Origin: Hyphomicrobiales bacterium
GTDB taxonomy: Bacteria; Pseudomonadota; Alphaproteobacteria; Rhizobiales; Rhizobiaceae
Assembly: GCA_900469965.1 (NCBI GenBank)
Contig: UBZP01000017.1
Coordinates: forward strand, 372,001 to 436,000
Reading direction: 5' to 3'
Length of the DNA stretch: 64,000 nt
The notes under the pieces were generated by a model that saw nothing but the letters and a program-made list of their open reading frames with translations, searched no databases and was not told the DNA's origin. A program made the translations under genes and the position numbers. Numbering within the stretch: position 1 is the first letter of the stretch; the number at the start of each line of letters is the position of its first letter. Shown piece after piece: positions 16,422 through 24,986 of this stretch.

Positions 16422-17411
16422 ATGACCCGATTTCACCTGACGCGCCGTGGCGCGCTCGCAGCCGGCCTGTCGCTGGCCGCGATGCTGGCAACCGGTTCGC
16501 CGTCGCTGGCGCAGGACTTCCCCGACCGGCAGATCACCATGGTCGTGCCCTTCGCGGCCGGCGGATCGACCGATGTCGTCGGCCGCATCATTGCGCAGAA
16601 GATGTCGGACGAACTGGGCCAGCAGGTGATCGTGCAGAACGTCGCCGGCGCCGGCGGCAATCTCGGCGCCGACAATGTCGCGCGTGCGGAGCCCGACGGC
16701 TACACCATCCTGATGGGCACGGTCGCGACGCACGCGCTGAACCCGCTGATCCTGAAGTCGACCCCCTACGATCCGAAGAAGGATTTCGCCCCGGTCTCGC
16801 TGCTGGTCGTCGTGCCGAACGTGCTGGTGGTCAACCCCGAACTGCCGGTGAAGAACGTCGAGGAACTCCTGGCGCTCCTGAAGGCCGAGCCGGGCAAGTA
16901 CAGCTATGCCTCGTCGGGCAACGGGACGCCGCTGCACCTGTCGGGCGAGCTGTTCAAGTCGATGGCGGGCGTGGAGATGGAACACATCCCCTACAAGGGC
17001 TCCGGTCCGGCGCTGAACGATCTGCTCGGCAACCAGGTGTCGATCATGTTCGACAACCTGCCGTCCTCCTCCGGGCACATCAAGAGCGGCACGCTGCGCG
17101 CGCTCGCGGTGACGACGAAGGAGCGCGCGCCCTCGTTCCCCGATGTGCCGACGATCGCCGAGGCCGTTCCCGGCTATGAGACCTACACCTGGAACGCGCT
17201 CTTTGCGCCGGCCGGAACGCCGGCCGATGTCATCGCCCGCCTCAATGCCGCCGCCAACAAGGCGCTGGCCGATCCGGCCGTGGTCGAACGGATGAAGGAG
17301 TTCAGCGCCACGGTCGTCGGTTCGACGCCGGAGGAACTCGGCGCCCATGTGGATGCGGAGATCGCCAAGTGGACCCCGATCGTGCGCGACGCGAAGATCC
17401 AGCTCGACTAG
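16422..17411 (+). CDS. TTT-family periplasmic binding protein (TctC-like), second copy
   Basis: 329 residues from the ATG at 16422 after a GGAGG site. The N-terminus RRGALAAGLSLAAMLATG is a signal peptide, possibly twin-arginine-like (TRRGAL). The Bug/TctC motifs MVVPFAAGGSTDVVGRI, NVAGAGGNLGADNVARAEPD and HIPYKGSGPALNDLLG are present. It is clearly related to the first copy but distinct in sequence, so the single TctAB complex is served by two receptors, presumably with different ligands. A strong terminator follows. Confidence 0.92.
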   Translation: MTRFHLTRRGALAAGLSLAAMLATGSPSLAQDFPDRQITMVVPFAAGGSTDVVGRIIAQKMSDELGQQVIVQNVAGAGGNLGADNVARAEPDGYTILMGTVATHALNPLILKSTPYDPKKDFAPVSLLVVVPNVLVVNPELPVKNVEELLALLKAEPGKYSYASSGNGTPLHLSGELFKSMAGVEMEHIPYKGSGPALNDLLGNQVSIMFDNLPSSSGHIKSGTLRALAVTTKERAPSFPDVPTIAEAVPGYETYTWNALFAPAGTPADVIARLNAAANKALADPAVVERMKEFSATVVGSTPEELGAHVDAEIAKWTPIVRDAKIQLD

Positions 17412-17438
17412 ACCCCGTGCACCATGTGACGGACAGCA

Positions 17439-17467
17439 CGCCCCGGACCCGCAACGGATCCGGGGCG
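17439..17467 (+). terminator. Terminator after the TTT operon
   Basis: CGCCCCGGA (17439-17447) pairs perfectly with TCCGGGGCG (17459-17467) around an 11-base loop that can itself pair further. It is located 28 bases after the second tctC stop and is followed by TTCGCTTG. The remaining 193 bases before the amidase contain no recognisable gene and probably hold its promoter. Confidence 0.7.
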
Positions 17468-17660
17468 TTCGCTTGTCCGGGGTGTCCCTGGAGGACGACA
17501 ATCCGTGCCTGCCCGGTCTTTGATGTTGACGGCCCCGGCGCCAGGTTGTTGAACGCTCTTTCGGTTTCGTTTCGAGCGCCCGGCCGGAGGGATCGACCGG
17601 CGCCGGCTTCGACGCATTCTGTCGTCTGCCACGCGTCGGGGCACAGGAGAGGAAGAGGAC

Positions 17661-19034
17661 ATGACAACAAATACCGGCCAGTCGATTGCGACCCTTTCGG
17701 CCCGCATCCAGTCGGGGATGCTGGATCCCGTCGCATTGGCCGAGGAGACGCTCGACGCCATTGCCGGCCATGAGGACGGATCCGTCTTCGTCGCGTTGAC
17801 GCGGGAACGGGCGCTGAAGGAGGCCGAGGCGGCATCACGGCGCCTGCGCGAGGGCCGTTCGCTCGGCGTTCTCGACGGCATCCCCGTCGCATGGAAGGAC
17901 CTGTTCGACCTCGAGGGTCTGGCGACCACTGCCGGGTCGAAGGTGCTGGCGACGGCCGAAGCCGCCGCCGCGGACGCAGCCGTCGTCGCAGCGCTGAAGG
18001 CCGCCGGCATGGTGGCGGTCGGGCGCGTCAACATGAGCGAGTTCGCCTTTTCCGGACTCGGCATCAATCCGCACTACGGCACGCCGCGGAACCCCGCCTC
18101 GAAGGACGTCGCCCGGCTGCCCGGCGGCTCTTCCTCCGGATCGGGCGTCGCCGTCGCCGCCGGCCTGGTGCCGGTCTCGATCGGCACGGACACCGGCGGC
18201 TCCGTCCGCATCCCGGCCGCCTTCAACGGCATCGTCGGCTACAAGGCGACGCGCGGGCGCTACGACATGAGCGGTGTCTTTCCGCTGGCGGGCAGCCTCG
18301 ATTCGCTCGGGCCGCTCTGCCGGAGCGTGCAGGATGCGGTCTGGATCGACGCCGCCCTGCGTGGGCTGACCGCCTCCGAAGTGGCGCGCGGCACGATCGG
18401 CGAACTGTCGCTGGTCGTGCCGGAAACGATCGTCTTCGATGACGTCGAGCCGGCCGTCGCTGCCGCATTCGAGCAGGCGCTGGACCGGCTGGCGCGGGCC
18501 GGCGCAAGGATCCGCCGGCAGGCGTTTCCCGTCTTTTCGGAGATATTCGCGCTGGCGGCGAGGAACGGCGCGCTGGTCACCGCAGAAGCCTATGCCGTGC
18601 ATGCGGCGCGCCTTTCCGGCCCCGAGGCCGCCGAGATGGACCCGCGCGTCGTCGTTCGCACGCGGCTCGGCGAGAAGATCACCGCGGCCGGCTACATCGA
18701 GATCCTCAAGACGCGCGAACGGTTGATGGCCGAATTTTCGGCCGGCATCGGCGCCGGTGAACTGATCGTGTCGCCGACGGTGCCGCATGTGGCCCCGCCG
18801 ATCGCGCCGCTCGTCGAGGACGACGCGCTGTTCTTCAAGACCAACGGCCAGACCCTGCGCAATCCGTCGATCGGCAACTTCCTCGATTGGTGCGCCGTCT
18901 CCATCCCCTGCGGGACGGGCGATGCCGGCATGCCGGTGGGCTTCCAGATCGCGGCGCTGCCCCATCAGGACCTAAGCCTGCTGTCCGCGGCCCTTGCCGC
19001 CGAGGCGGTGATCCGGGGCGGCTTTTCCGCGTAG
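17661..19034 (+). CDS. Amidase-signature family hydrolase
   Basis: 457 residues, preceded by GAGGAAGAGGA. The Ser-cisSer-Lys triad is visible: K79 in GIPVAWKDLFD, S157 in GGSSSGSG and S181 in TDTGGSVRIPAAF. The family hydrolyses C-N bonds of amides (including GatA, nicotinamidase-like and aryl-acylamidases). A separate GatB/GatC is not nearby, so this is a stand-alone catabolic amidase. Its position after a carboxylate importer suggests it releases or modifies a carboxylate that the importer takes up. No signal peptide is seen, so it acts in the cytoplasm. Confidence 0.88.
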   Translation: MTTNTGQSIATLSARIQSGMLDPVALAEETLDAIAGHEDGSVFVALTRERALKEAEAASRRLREGRSLGVLDGIPVAWKDLFDLEGLATTAGSKVLATAEAAAADAAVVAALKAAGMVAVGRVNMSEFAFSGLGINPHYGTPRNPASKDVARLPGGSSSGSGVAVAAGLVPVSIGTDTGGSVRIPAAFNGIVGYKATRGRYDMSGVFPLAGSLDSLGPLCRSVQDAVWIDAALRGLTASEVARGTIGELSLVVPETIVFDDVEPAVAAAFEQALDRLARAGARIRRQAFPVFSEIFALAARNGALVTAEAYAVHAARLSGPEAAEMDPRVVVRTRLGEKITAAGYIEILKTRERLMAEFSAGIGAGELIVSPTVPHVAPPIAPLVEDDALFFKTNGQTLRNPSIGNFLDWCAVSIPCGTGDAGMPVGFQIAALPHQDLSLLSAALAAEAVIRGGFSA

Positions 19035-19047
19035 CGTTCAAACCGAC

Positions 19048-19090
19048 GGGGCGCAGGCGGGTCGTCATCAACGAACCCTGCCTGCGCCCC
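19048..19090. terminator. Terminator after the amidase gene
   Basis: An 11-bp perfect stem, GGGGCGCAGGC (19048-19058) / GCCTGCGCCCC (19080-19090), with a 21-base interior. It lies 13 bases after the amidase stop and before the convergent small gene. Confidence 0.7.
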
Positions 19091-19124
19091 GCAATCGCCT
19101 GAACCGGAATTGCAACCCGGCCCC

Positions 19125-19373
19125 TTAACGGCAACGCTTGGTGGTCTTGGTCACTTCGCGGTTTTCCGTTTCCTTCTTCACCGTCTTGGTGGTGCAGCGC
19201 TCCGTATCGATCGAGCCGACGGCGATGCCGTCCGGGGTCAGCACGATGGTGGGATCGACCTCGTGCGTCTCGTAGGTGCGCTTCTTGACGATGGTCGTAG
19301 TGTCGGCCAGCGCCGGCAGGCCGACACCGATGGCCGCAAGGCCGGCGATGGATGCAACAATCAGTTTCCTCAT
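19125..19373 (-). CDS. Small secreted protein of unknown function
   Basis: 82 residues. A clear signal peptide (MRKLIVASIAGLAAIGVGLP, cleavage near ALA-D) precedes a mature part of about 59 residues. This part is rich in Lys, Thr and Glu (KKRTYETHEVDP; TVKKETENREVTKTTKR) and has two cysteines, one in ERCTT and one at the penultimate position (KRCR), that could pair in the periplasm. A GAGGATTTTTCCC-type ribosome site precedes the ATG. It resembles small conserved rhizobial periplasmic proteins, but no function can be assigned. Confidence 0.65.
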   Translation of the reverse strand: MRKLIVASIAGLAAIGVGLPALADTTTIVKKRTYETHEVDPTIVLTPDGIAVGSIDTERCTTKTVKKETENREVTKTTKRCR

Positions 19374-19493
19374 GGGAAAAATCCTCCGTTTTCACACGAG
19401 GGATGAACGCCGGCGGCGTGGAAGGGTTCCGCCAGCCGGCAGCATGGACTTTTTTCTTCAATTAAAACAATTGATTGATGATCGCATCATCAG

Positions 19494-21221
19494 TCAGGCC
19501 GCCGGGTTCAGCTCCAGCTTCAGCCCGTGAAAGCGCTCGAGCGCCTGCAGGACGTCGGCGAGTTCGGCGGTCCTGCGTTCGGGGCTCCATCCCAGCGCTG
19601 CGGCCGCGATGCCGGCGATCGCCATGAGGTCAGCGGATGTCAGCGCACCGAGGATCGCCAGCGTCGTTCTCCGGAACACGATGTCGCCCAGATGCACGAC
19701 GCGTTCGTTGCGCGCGATCCAGTCGATCTCGGCCAGGCTGTAGCCGGTCGCATCCGGCAGGCGCTCGCGATCGGAGTGGGAGGATGGGTGCGACAGCACG
19801 GCAAGCGCCGTCGTGCCGTAGCGGGCGAGCAGTTCCTCGACCCTTTCGGCCGGCTGCCCGGTCTGAAGGGAGACCTTCCGTACCCATTCCGTCCGGGCCG
19901 CGGGGGTGGACGGAAAGCTCTTTCCGCCACCGATCGCGAGCTTGCGGGTCGAGGTCGTCCGCGCGCGCTGCAGGCGCTTCAGGACGGTGTCGGCAACCTC
20001 CTCCGCAAAGCCACGGAACGTCGTCCATTTGCCGCCGACGAGCGAGATGATCGGGAACGGCCGGCCGTTCTCCGGTTCCCGCACGGGGGCGGAGTGATCC
20101 CGGCTGATCAGGCCGGGCGTGGAGGCGTCGGAGGCGGGCAGGGGGCGGATGCCGCTGTAGCTGTAGACGACCTGCTCTGGCCGGAAGGACAGGGCGGGCA
20201 GGAGCGAGGCCAGGCTTTCCAGGAAATAGGCCGTCTCTGGCTCCTCGCAGCGGGCGTTGTCGGGATCGTCGGACGGAATGTCGGTCGATCCGACCAGCGC
20301 CAGGCCGAGATAGTCATAGACGAGGCAGATCCGCCCGTCGTCCGCCTCGAAATAGATCATGTGGCCGTTCAGGCTTTTCACCAGTTCCGGATGGTCGAGC
20401 AGGATGTGTGATCCCTTGGTGCCGCCGATCAGACGCGAGGGGACCCCGAGCGTCGCGTTCACGCGGTCGATCCAGGGGCCGGCGGCATTGACGACGAGTT
20501 GCGGCTTGACCGAAAATCTGTGGCCGCCCGGGCGCTCGAAGGTCAGGCTGCCGCCTTCGGACGACAGCAGCGTGGTGAAGTTCAGCGCCGCGGCGTTCGG
20601 GTTCGCCGCAAGCCCGTCGGCGACCAGTTCGTAGACGAGTCGCTCCGGCCGGCTGATCTTGGCGTCGTAATAGATGCCGCCGGCGACGATCGCAGGCGTC
20701 ACGGTCGGCATCTCGCGCAGGGCGCGCCCGCGCAGGAGCAGCCGGTGGCGCGGCATCACCTGGTTGCGCGAACCGTAGAAGTCGTAGAGCGCCAGACCGA
20801 TCTTGACGAGCACGGCGCCGCGGCTGCGCGGCGCGGTGGTCGAGCCGAAGAGGGTGCGGAGTGCCGCCCAGATGCCGCGCGTCCAGGAAAAGACGGGGAT
20901 GAAGGTCGGCAGCGGCTCGACGCAATGCGGCGCGTTCTCCAGCAACAGGTTCCGCTCCAGCGTCGACTGCGCCACCAGCCCGAACTCGCCGGTCTCGAGA
21001 TACTTCAGCCCGCCGTGGATGAGGCGGGAGGGGGCCGCGCTCGTGCCGGAGCCGAAGTCGGCCTTGTCGACGATCAGGCAGTTGACGCCCTGCAGGCAGA
21101 GGTCGCGGAACAGTCCGGCGCCATTGACGCCGGCGCCGAGGATGACGACGTCGGCGCCTCCCTCGGCCAGTCGCGAAAGGCGGAGATCCATGTCGTCGGC
21201 GGTATCGGTCATTTCGGGCAT
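19494..21221 (-). CDS. GlpD-like FAD-dependent polyol-phosphate dehydrogenase (second copy beside the ery locus)
   Basis: 575 residues. The FAD-binding segment VVILGAGVNGAGLFRDL is at the N-terminus (about residue 25), followed by the GlpD motif SRLIHGGLKYLETGEFGLV and the C-terminal GlpD cap domain. The family oxidises glycerol 3-phosphate or related polyol phosphates and passes electrons to quinone at the membrane. It is 42 bases downstream of an FGGY kinase that is not a typical GlpK, so the substrate is more likely another sugar-alcohol phosphate. It differs from the eryB copy at 30727 and is about 70 residues longer. An alternative start is at 21212. Confidence 0.85.
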   Translation of the reverse strand: MPEMTDTADDMDLRLSRLAEGGADVVILGAGVNGAGLFRDLCLQGVNCLIVDKADFGSGTSAAPSRLIHGGLKYLETGEFGLVAQSTLERNLLLENAPHCVEPLPTFIPVFSWTRGIWAALRTLFGSTTAPRSRGAVLVKIGLALYDFYGSRNQVMPRHRLLLRGRALREMPTVTPAIVAGGIYYDAKISRPERLVYELVADGLAANPNAAALNFTTLLSSEGGSLTFERPGGHRFSVKPQLVVNAAGPWIDRVNATLGVPSRLIGGTKGSHILLDHPELVKSLNGHMIYFEADDGRICLVYDYLGLALVGSTDIPSDDPDNARCEEPETAYFLESLASLLPALSFRPEQVVYSYSGIRPLPASDASTPGLISRDHSAPVREPENGRPFPIISLVGGKWTTFRGFAEEVADTVLKRLQRARTTSTRKLAIGGGKSFPSTPAARTEWVRKVSLQTGQPAERVEELLARYGTTALAVLSHPSSHSDRERLPDATGYSLAEIDWIARNERVVHLGDIVFRRTTLAILGALTSADLMAIAGIAAAALGWSPERRTAELADVLQALERFHGLKLELNPAA

Positions 21222-21263
21222 TCCAGGTTTCAGGCGTCGTTTCGGGGCGGGGCGTGCGAGGCC

Positions 21264-22799
21264 TCAGCCGGGCGAGGGGCCGTCGGAAGCGGCGAGCTTC
21301 GAGATGCGCGGCCAGAGCGGCGTCATCGCCGCGGCGATGTCGCAGAACAGGCCGTAGCGCTCCTCGTAGTGGCGACTGCGGACGGGATCGGGCCGGCAGG
21401 TCCTGGAGATCTTCGCCAGATCGCGCGGGTCGCTCTGGTGGTCGGCAAACAGCCCGACGCCGGCGCCGGCGCACAGGGCCGCGCCCCAGGCAGCGGACTC
21501 GTCCGTGTCGGTGACGGTCACCGGCAGGCCGAGCACGTCGGCGAACATCTGCGCGATCGCCGGATTTCGGGAGATCCCGCCCGTCAGCCGCGCCTCGTCG
21601 AAGGCGAAGCCGTCGCGCAGCGCATCGACATGGATACGGTGGTTCATGGCGATGCCCTCGAGGACGGCCCGCAGCATGTCGCCGCGGCCATGCCAGCCGC
21701 CGAGGCCCGCAAAGCCGGCACTGGCGGCCGCTCCGTAAGGCGAGCCGAACAGAAAGGGATGAAACAGGGCCGTCGACGGACGAGCGAAGGCCGCCTCGAT
21801 CTCCGGGGCAAGCAGGGAATGGATCGACTGGCCGGAGCCCTCCGCACGCGCGAATTCCGCAGCGCAGAGTTTGTCGAGGAACCAGTCGTAGTTGGCGGTC
21901 GAGGCCGGCGAGATGGCCATGTTGTGCCATTGGCCCGGCACGATGCCGTTGCGGCAGAACCAGCGGCCGTCGACGCGCGGCTCGAAGGAGACGGTCTCGT
22001 TGATCGAGTAGGTACCGGCGATGATCGCGACGAGGCCTGCCTTGTGGCCGCCGACCCCGAGCGCCGAGGCGGTGACGTCGTGCAGGCCGGCCGTCACCGG
22101 CGTGCCCTCGGCAAGGCCGGTGCGTCGCGCCACCTCCGCCGTCACGTGGCCGACGACCTCGTCGGAGCGGGACACCGGCGGCAACGCATCCCCGAGGGCC
22201 TGCAGGCCGTAGAGCCGGAGCGCTGCGTCCGAATAGTCCTGCGTGCGGACGTCGGTGAAGGAGGTGCTGGCCTCGGTCCGGTCCGCGCCGATCGTGTTCG
22301 TCAGGCAGAAGCGCAGCCAGTCCTTGCAGCTCAGCACATGCGCGATCTTTGCAAACCGCGCCGGCTCGTTGTCGCGGACCCAGGCGAGCAGGGCGGCGGG
22401 CGCGGAGACGTGCGGCGCCTGTCCCGTCAGCGTGATCGCCTGCTGCGCGGTGCCGTCCTCGTTCCACCGGTCCACGATCGCGCCGGCGCGACTGTCGAGC
22501 GACAGCATCGCCGGCCCGAGCGGTCTGGCCTGATCGTCGAGCAGATAGACGCCGTCCCCGTGCGCGGTCGCGGCGATCGCCCGGATGTCGGAGGCCGGCC
22601 GGCCGCTGATGCGGATCGCCTCGGCGATCGCCTCGGCCGTTGCGGTCCACAACTCGTCCATGTCGCGCTCGACATGGCGGGGCCGGGGGATCGATTGCGA
22701 GACCCGCCGGCGCGCAACGGCGATCGGCGTCCCGTCAATGTCGAAGAGCGCGGCCTTGGTGACGGTCAGGCCGCTGTCGATGCCGAGGATGCTTGGCAT
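21264..22799 (-). CDS. FGGY-family carbohydrate kinase (LyxK/EryA-like), second copy beside the ery locus
   Basis: 511 residues from the ATG at 22799, with GGAG 7 bases upstream; an in-frame TTG 6 bases earlier is less likely. The ATP-binding N-terminal FGGY domain begins LGIDSGLTVTKAALFDIDG. The catalytic-base region ATAHGDGVYLLDDQARPLGP resembles L-xylulose/erythritol kinases rather than glycerol kinase. The C-terminal domain carries RLTGGISRNPAIAQMFADVL. It phosphorylates a sugar or polyol, with the GlpD-like dehydrogenase next in the operon as the likely second step. Candidate substrates are stereoisomers of erythritol or C5 polyols; this is inference. Confidence 0.85.
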   Translation of the reverse strand: MPSILGIDSGLTVTKAALFDIDGTPIAVARRRVSQSIPRPRHVERDMDELWTATAEAIAEAIRISGRPASDIRAIAATAHGDGVYLLDDQARPLGPAMLSLDSRAGAIVDRWNEDGTAQQAITLTGQAPHVSAPAALLAWVRDNEPARFAKIAHVLSCKDWLRFCLTNTIGADRTEASTSFTDVRTQDYSDAALRLYGLQALGDALPPVSRSDEVVGHVTAEVARRTGLAEGTPVTAGLHDVTASALGVGGHKAGLVAIIAGTYSINETVSFEPRVDGRWFCRNGIVPGQWHNMAISPASTANYDWFLDKLCAAEFARAEGSGQSIHSLLAPEIEAAFARPSTALFHPFLFGSPYGAAASAGFAGLGGWHGRGDMLRAVLEGIAMNHRIHVDALRDGFAFDEARLTGGISRNPAIAQMFADVLGLPVTVTDTDESAAWGAALCAGAGVGLFADHQSDPRDLAKISRTCRPDPVRSRHYEERYGLFCDIAAAMTPLWPRISKLAASDGPSPG

Positions 22800-22914
22800 G
22801 GGCAAACTCCGGGCGGACGCCAGGGTCCGCTTCTATCTCTCGTCCTGCGGCGACCCGGTTCGGGGGCGCGAGGATTGATTTCACTTGCAGCGGCGCCGTT
22901 CCGCAGTCCGCCCG

Positions 22915-23820
22915 TCATGGGCGGGCCGCACCGGATCCGGCAACCACGACGTTGACGCCCTTCGACTGCAGCCGGTCCAGATGCTCGACCGGCGTATCCT
23001 CGTCGACGATGACGGCGTCGAACTCCGAAAGGGCGGCGAAGGCGTGCAGGGCGCGGCGCTCGAACTTGGTGTGGTCGGCGACCAGGATCCGCCTTGCGGC
23101 GCATTCGAACATCGCCCGCTTGGTCTCCACCATCTCCGCCGACTGGTGGAAGGCGATGTCGTCGGTGATGGCGGACATAGACATGAACGCGATGTCGGCC
23201 CGCAGCCGGCGGATCTCGTGGACCGTCATGTGGCCCATGAACGCGTTGCACCAGTTGTAGAACTGACCGCCGAGGCCGAGCAGCGTCAGGTCGCGCACGC
23301 CTCTCAGCGCGTTCATGACGTTCAGGGAATTGGTGATCGCCGTCAGCGGCACCTTGGCCGGCAGGTGGACCGTCATCTGCAGCACCGTCGTCGAATCGTC
23401 GAGAAAGATCGACTGGCCGGGTTCGACGAAGCGCATCGCCGCCTCGGCGAGGTGCTTCTTCTGCGTGGCCTGGCGGTTGGCGCGGTAGACGTCGCTGGAC
23501 TCGATCAGGCTGGTCGGCGCCGCCGAGACGATGCCGCGCGCCTTGCGGAAGATGCCGCGGCTGACGAGGTCGTCGACATCGCGATGCGCCGTCATCAGGC
23601 TGATACCGAAGCGTTCGGTGAGATCCTCGATGCGTAGCGATCCCTCGGCCATGACCGTCTCGGCGATCAGCTGGCGGCGCACCAGTTGCCGGGCATGCCG
23701 GCTGTCGCTCGGCATCGGTTCCGATAGAAGCTGCTCGACATTCGCTTTCCTGGTCACGGTCGTTCCGCCATTCGTCTGGGACTGCAACCTGGCATCCAGG
23801 CCTTGCTCGAAGATCCGCAT
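22915..23820 (-). CDS. DeoR/GlpR-family transcriptional regulator
   Basis: Up to 301 residues. The DeoR helix-turn-helix (LRIEDLTERFGISLMTAHRD, then DLVSRGIFRKARGIV) precedes the sugar-phosphate-binding DeoR C-terminal domain (FLDDSTTVLQM; ILVADHTKFERRALH). The residues before the winged helix are longer than usual, so starts at GTG (VTRKANVEQ) or at the ATG at 23715 (MPSDSRHARQ) are also possible. It heads a sub-operon with the kinase and dehydrogenase downstream and is separated from the ABC genes by a terminator. It probably senses the phosphorylated intermediate made by that kinase. Confidence 0.87.
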   Translation of the reverse strand: MRIFEQGLDARLQSQTNGGTTVTRKANVEQLLSEPMPSDSRHARQLVRRQLIAETVMAEGSLRIEDLTERFGISLMTAHRDVDDLVSRGIFRKARGIVSAAPTSLIESSDVYRANRQATQKKHLAEAAMRFVEPGQSIFLDDSTTVLQMTVHLPAKVPLTAITNSLNVMNALRGVRDLTLLGLGGQFYNWCNAFMGHMTVHEIRRLRADIAFMSMSAITDDIAFHQSAEMVETKRAMFECAARRILVADHTKFERRALHAFAALSEFDAVIVDEDTPVEHLDRLQSKGVNVVVAGSGAARP

Positions 23821-23882
23821 GCCGCCGGCTTTTGCAAGCCCCTCCGACAGGCCGAGGCACGGACCTGTCGCCGGCGATGAAA

Positions 23883-23906
23883 GAGGGGCGCCCGGCGGCG
23901 CCCCTC
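23883..23906 (-). terminator. Terminator after the ABC binding-protein gene
   Basis: A perfect 10-bp stem, GAGGGGCGCC / GGCGCCCCTC, with a CGGC loop, starting 10 bases past the stop of the minus-strand binding-protein gene. On the minus strand the right arm is followed by TTTCATCG. It separates the transporter operon from the DeoR-kinase-dehydrogenase group. Confidence 0.75.
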
Positions 23907-23916
23907 CGGGATGGCA

Positions 23917-24864
23917 TCACTCCGACAGGACGAACGGAGCGGTGTACTTGTCGACGTTGTCCTTGGTGATCAGCAGGCAATCGAACAACTGCTTCTCGCT
24001 CTTGGCGCCGGTGGCACCCGTCTTGATGAAGCTGTCGGCCTGCTTGACGGCTTCCTCGGAGAAGACGGCAACCGGCTGGAGGACGGTGTACTGCAGTTCG
24101 CCGGCCTTGATCGCGGCCACGGCATCGGGCGAGCCGTCGAAGCCGCCGACCTTGATGCCGGAAAGCTTGCCGGCTTCCTTCAGCGCGGCGATCGCGCCGA
24201 GCGCCATTTCGTCGTTGCCGCTGATGACGCCGATGATGTCGGGGTTGGCCTGCAGCATGGACTGCATCTTGGCGTGGCCCTTGGTGCGGTCCCAGTCGGC
24301 GACTTCGCGGGCGGCCTTGACGAGATCCGGGTACTGGGTCAGCACGGTCTCGTAGCCGTTCGAGCGGGTGGCGGCGTTGTTGTCGGAGGGCGCGCCGAAC
24401 AGCTCGACGTAGTTGCCTTCCTGGCCCACGCTCTCCACCCACTGGGTGGCGCCGAGGGCGGCACCCTGGGCGTTGTTGGAAACGAGCTGTGCCTTGGCGA
24501 GGCCTTCCTGGTTGATCTCGGCGTTGACGAGGAAGACGGGGATGCCGGCGGCGACGGCCTTCTTCACCGCACCGACGGAGCCGTCGGCGTTCGCCGGATC
24601 GAGGATGATCGCGACCGACTTGTTGGTGATCGCGGTGTCGATCAGGTTGCTCTCGGTGTTGGTGTCGCCCTTGTGCGCACTGACCGAGGCCGTGTAGCCC
24701 ATCTTCTCGGCCGTCGCCTTGGCCACTTCGCCCTCGGTGTACCAGTAGGGGTTGGACGGATCGTTGACGATGATCGTCATCAGCCCTTCCGCCCAGGCGG
24801 TGCTGGCCAGCAGCGGAGCCGCAGCGACGGCGGCAAACAGGATACGCATTCCCTTCTTGAACAT
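23917..24864 (-). CDS. eryG: Periplasmic sugar/polyol-binding protein (RbsB type), probable EryG
   Basis: 315 residues. The signal peptide (MRILFAAVAAAPLLASTAWA) is followed by a type I periplasmic binding fold of the ribose/xylose group: TIIVNDPSNPYWYTEGEVAK, VAIILDPANADGS, AGIPVFLVNAE and ISGNDEMALGAIAALKEAG. It belongs to the importer encoded upstream on the same strand. Because the importer is divergent from a complete eryABCD set and shares its operator, erythritol is the expected ligand, as for EryEFG of Rhizobium leguminosarum. The 122-base gap to the permease gene has no hairpin strong enough to suggest separation. Confidence 0.85.
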   Translation of the reverse strand: MFKKGMRILFAAVAAAPLLASTAWAEGLMTIIVNDPSNPYWYTEGEVAKATAEKMGYTASVSAHKGDTNTESNLIDTAITNKSVAIILDPANADGSVGAVKKAVAAGIPVFLVNAEINQEGLAKAQLVSNNAQGAALGATQWVESVGQEGNYVELFGAPSDNNAATRSNGYETVLTQYPDLVKAAREVADWDRTKGHAKMQSMLQANPDIIGVISGNDEMALGAIAALKEAGKLSGIKVGGFDGSPDAVAAIKAGELQYTVLQPVAVFSEEAVKQADSFIKTGATGAKSEKQLFDCLLITKDNVDKYTAPFVLSE

Positions 24865-24986
24865 GTCTCTCTCCCTTTCAATCAGGATGGTGATGCCGGT
24901 CGCCCGGCGTTGCTTTCCGCAATCGGCTGGCCCTCAGGGCCGGGTGGGCCGTCGTGGACAAGTTGGTTGCTCCTTCCGGCCGGCCC

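Noticed and set aside
14227-16491. Long minus-strand frame of 754 codons opposite tctB and tctA
   Set aside because: Arg/Asp/His-rich antisense translation typical of GC-rich DNA; the plus strand encodes clear TctB and TctA.
19494-22799. Classical glycerol catabolic pair glpD-glpK
   Set aside because: The dehydrogenase fits GlpD, but the kinase resembles the LyxK/EryA branch rather than GlpK and no glycerol facilitator is adjacent, so glycerol was not assigned.
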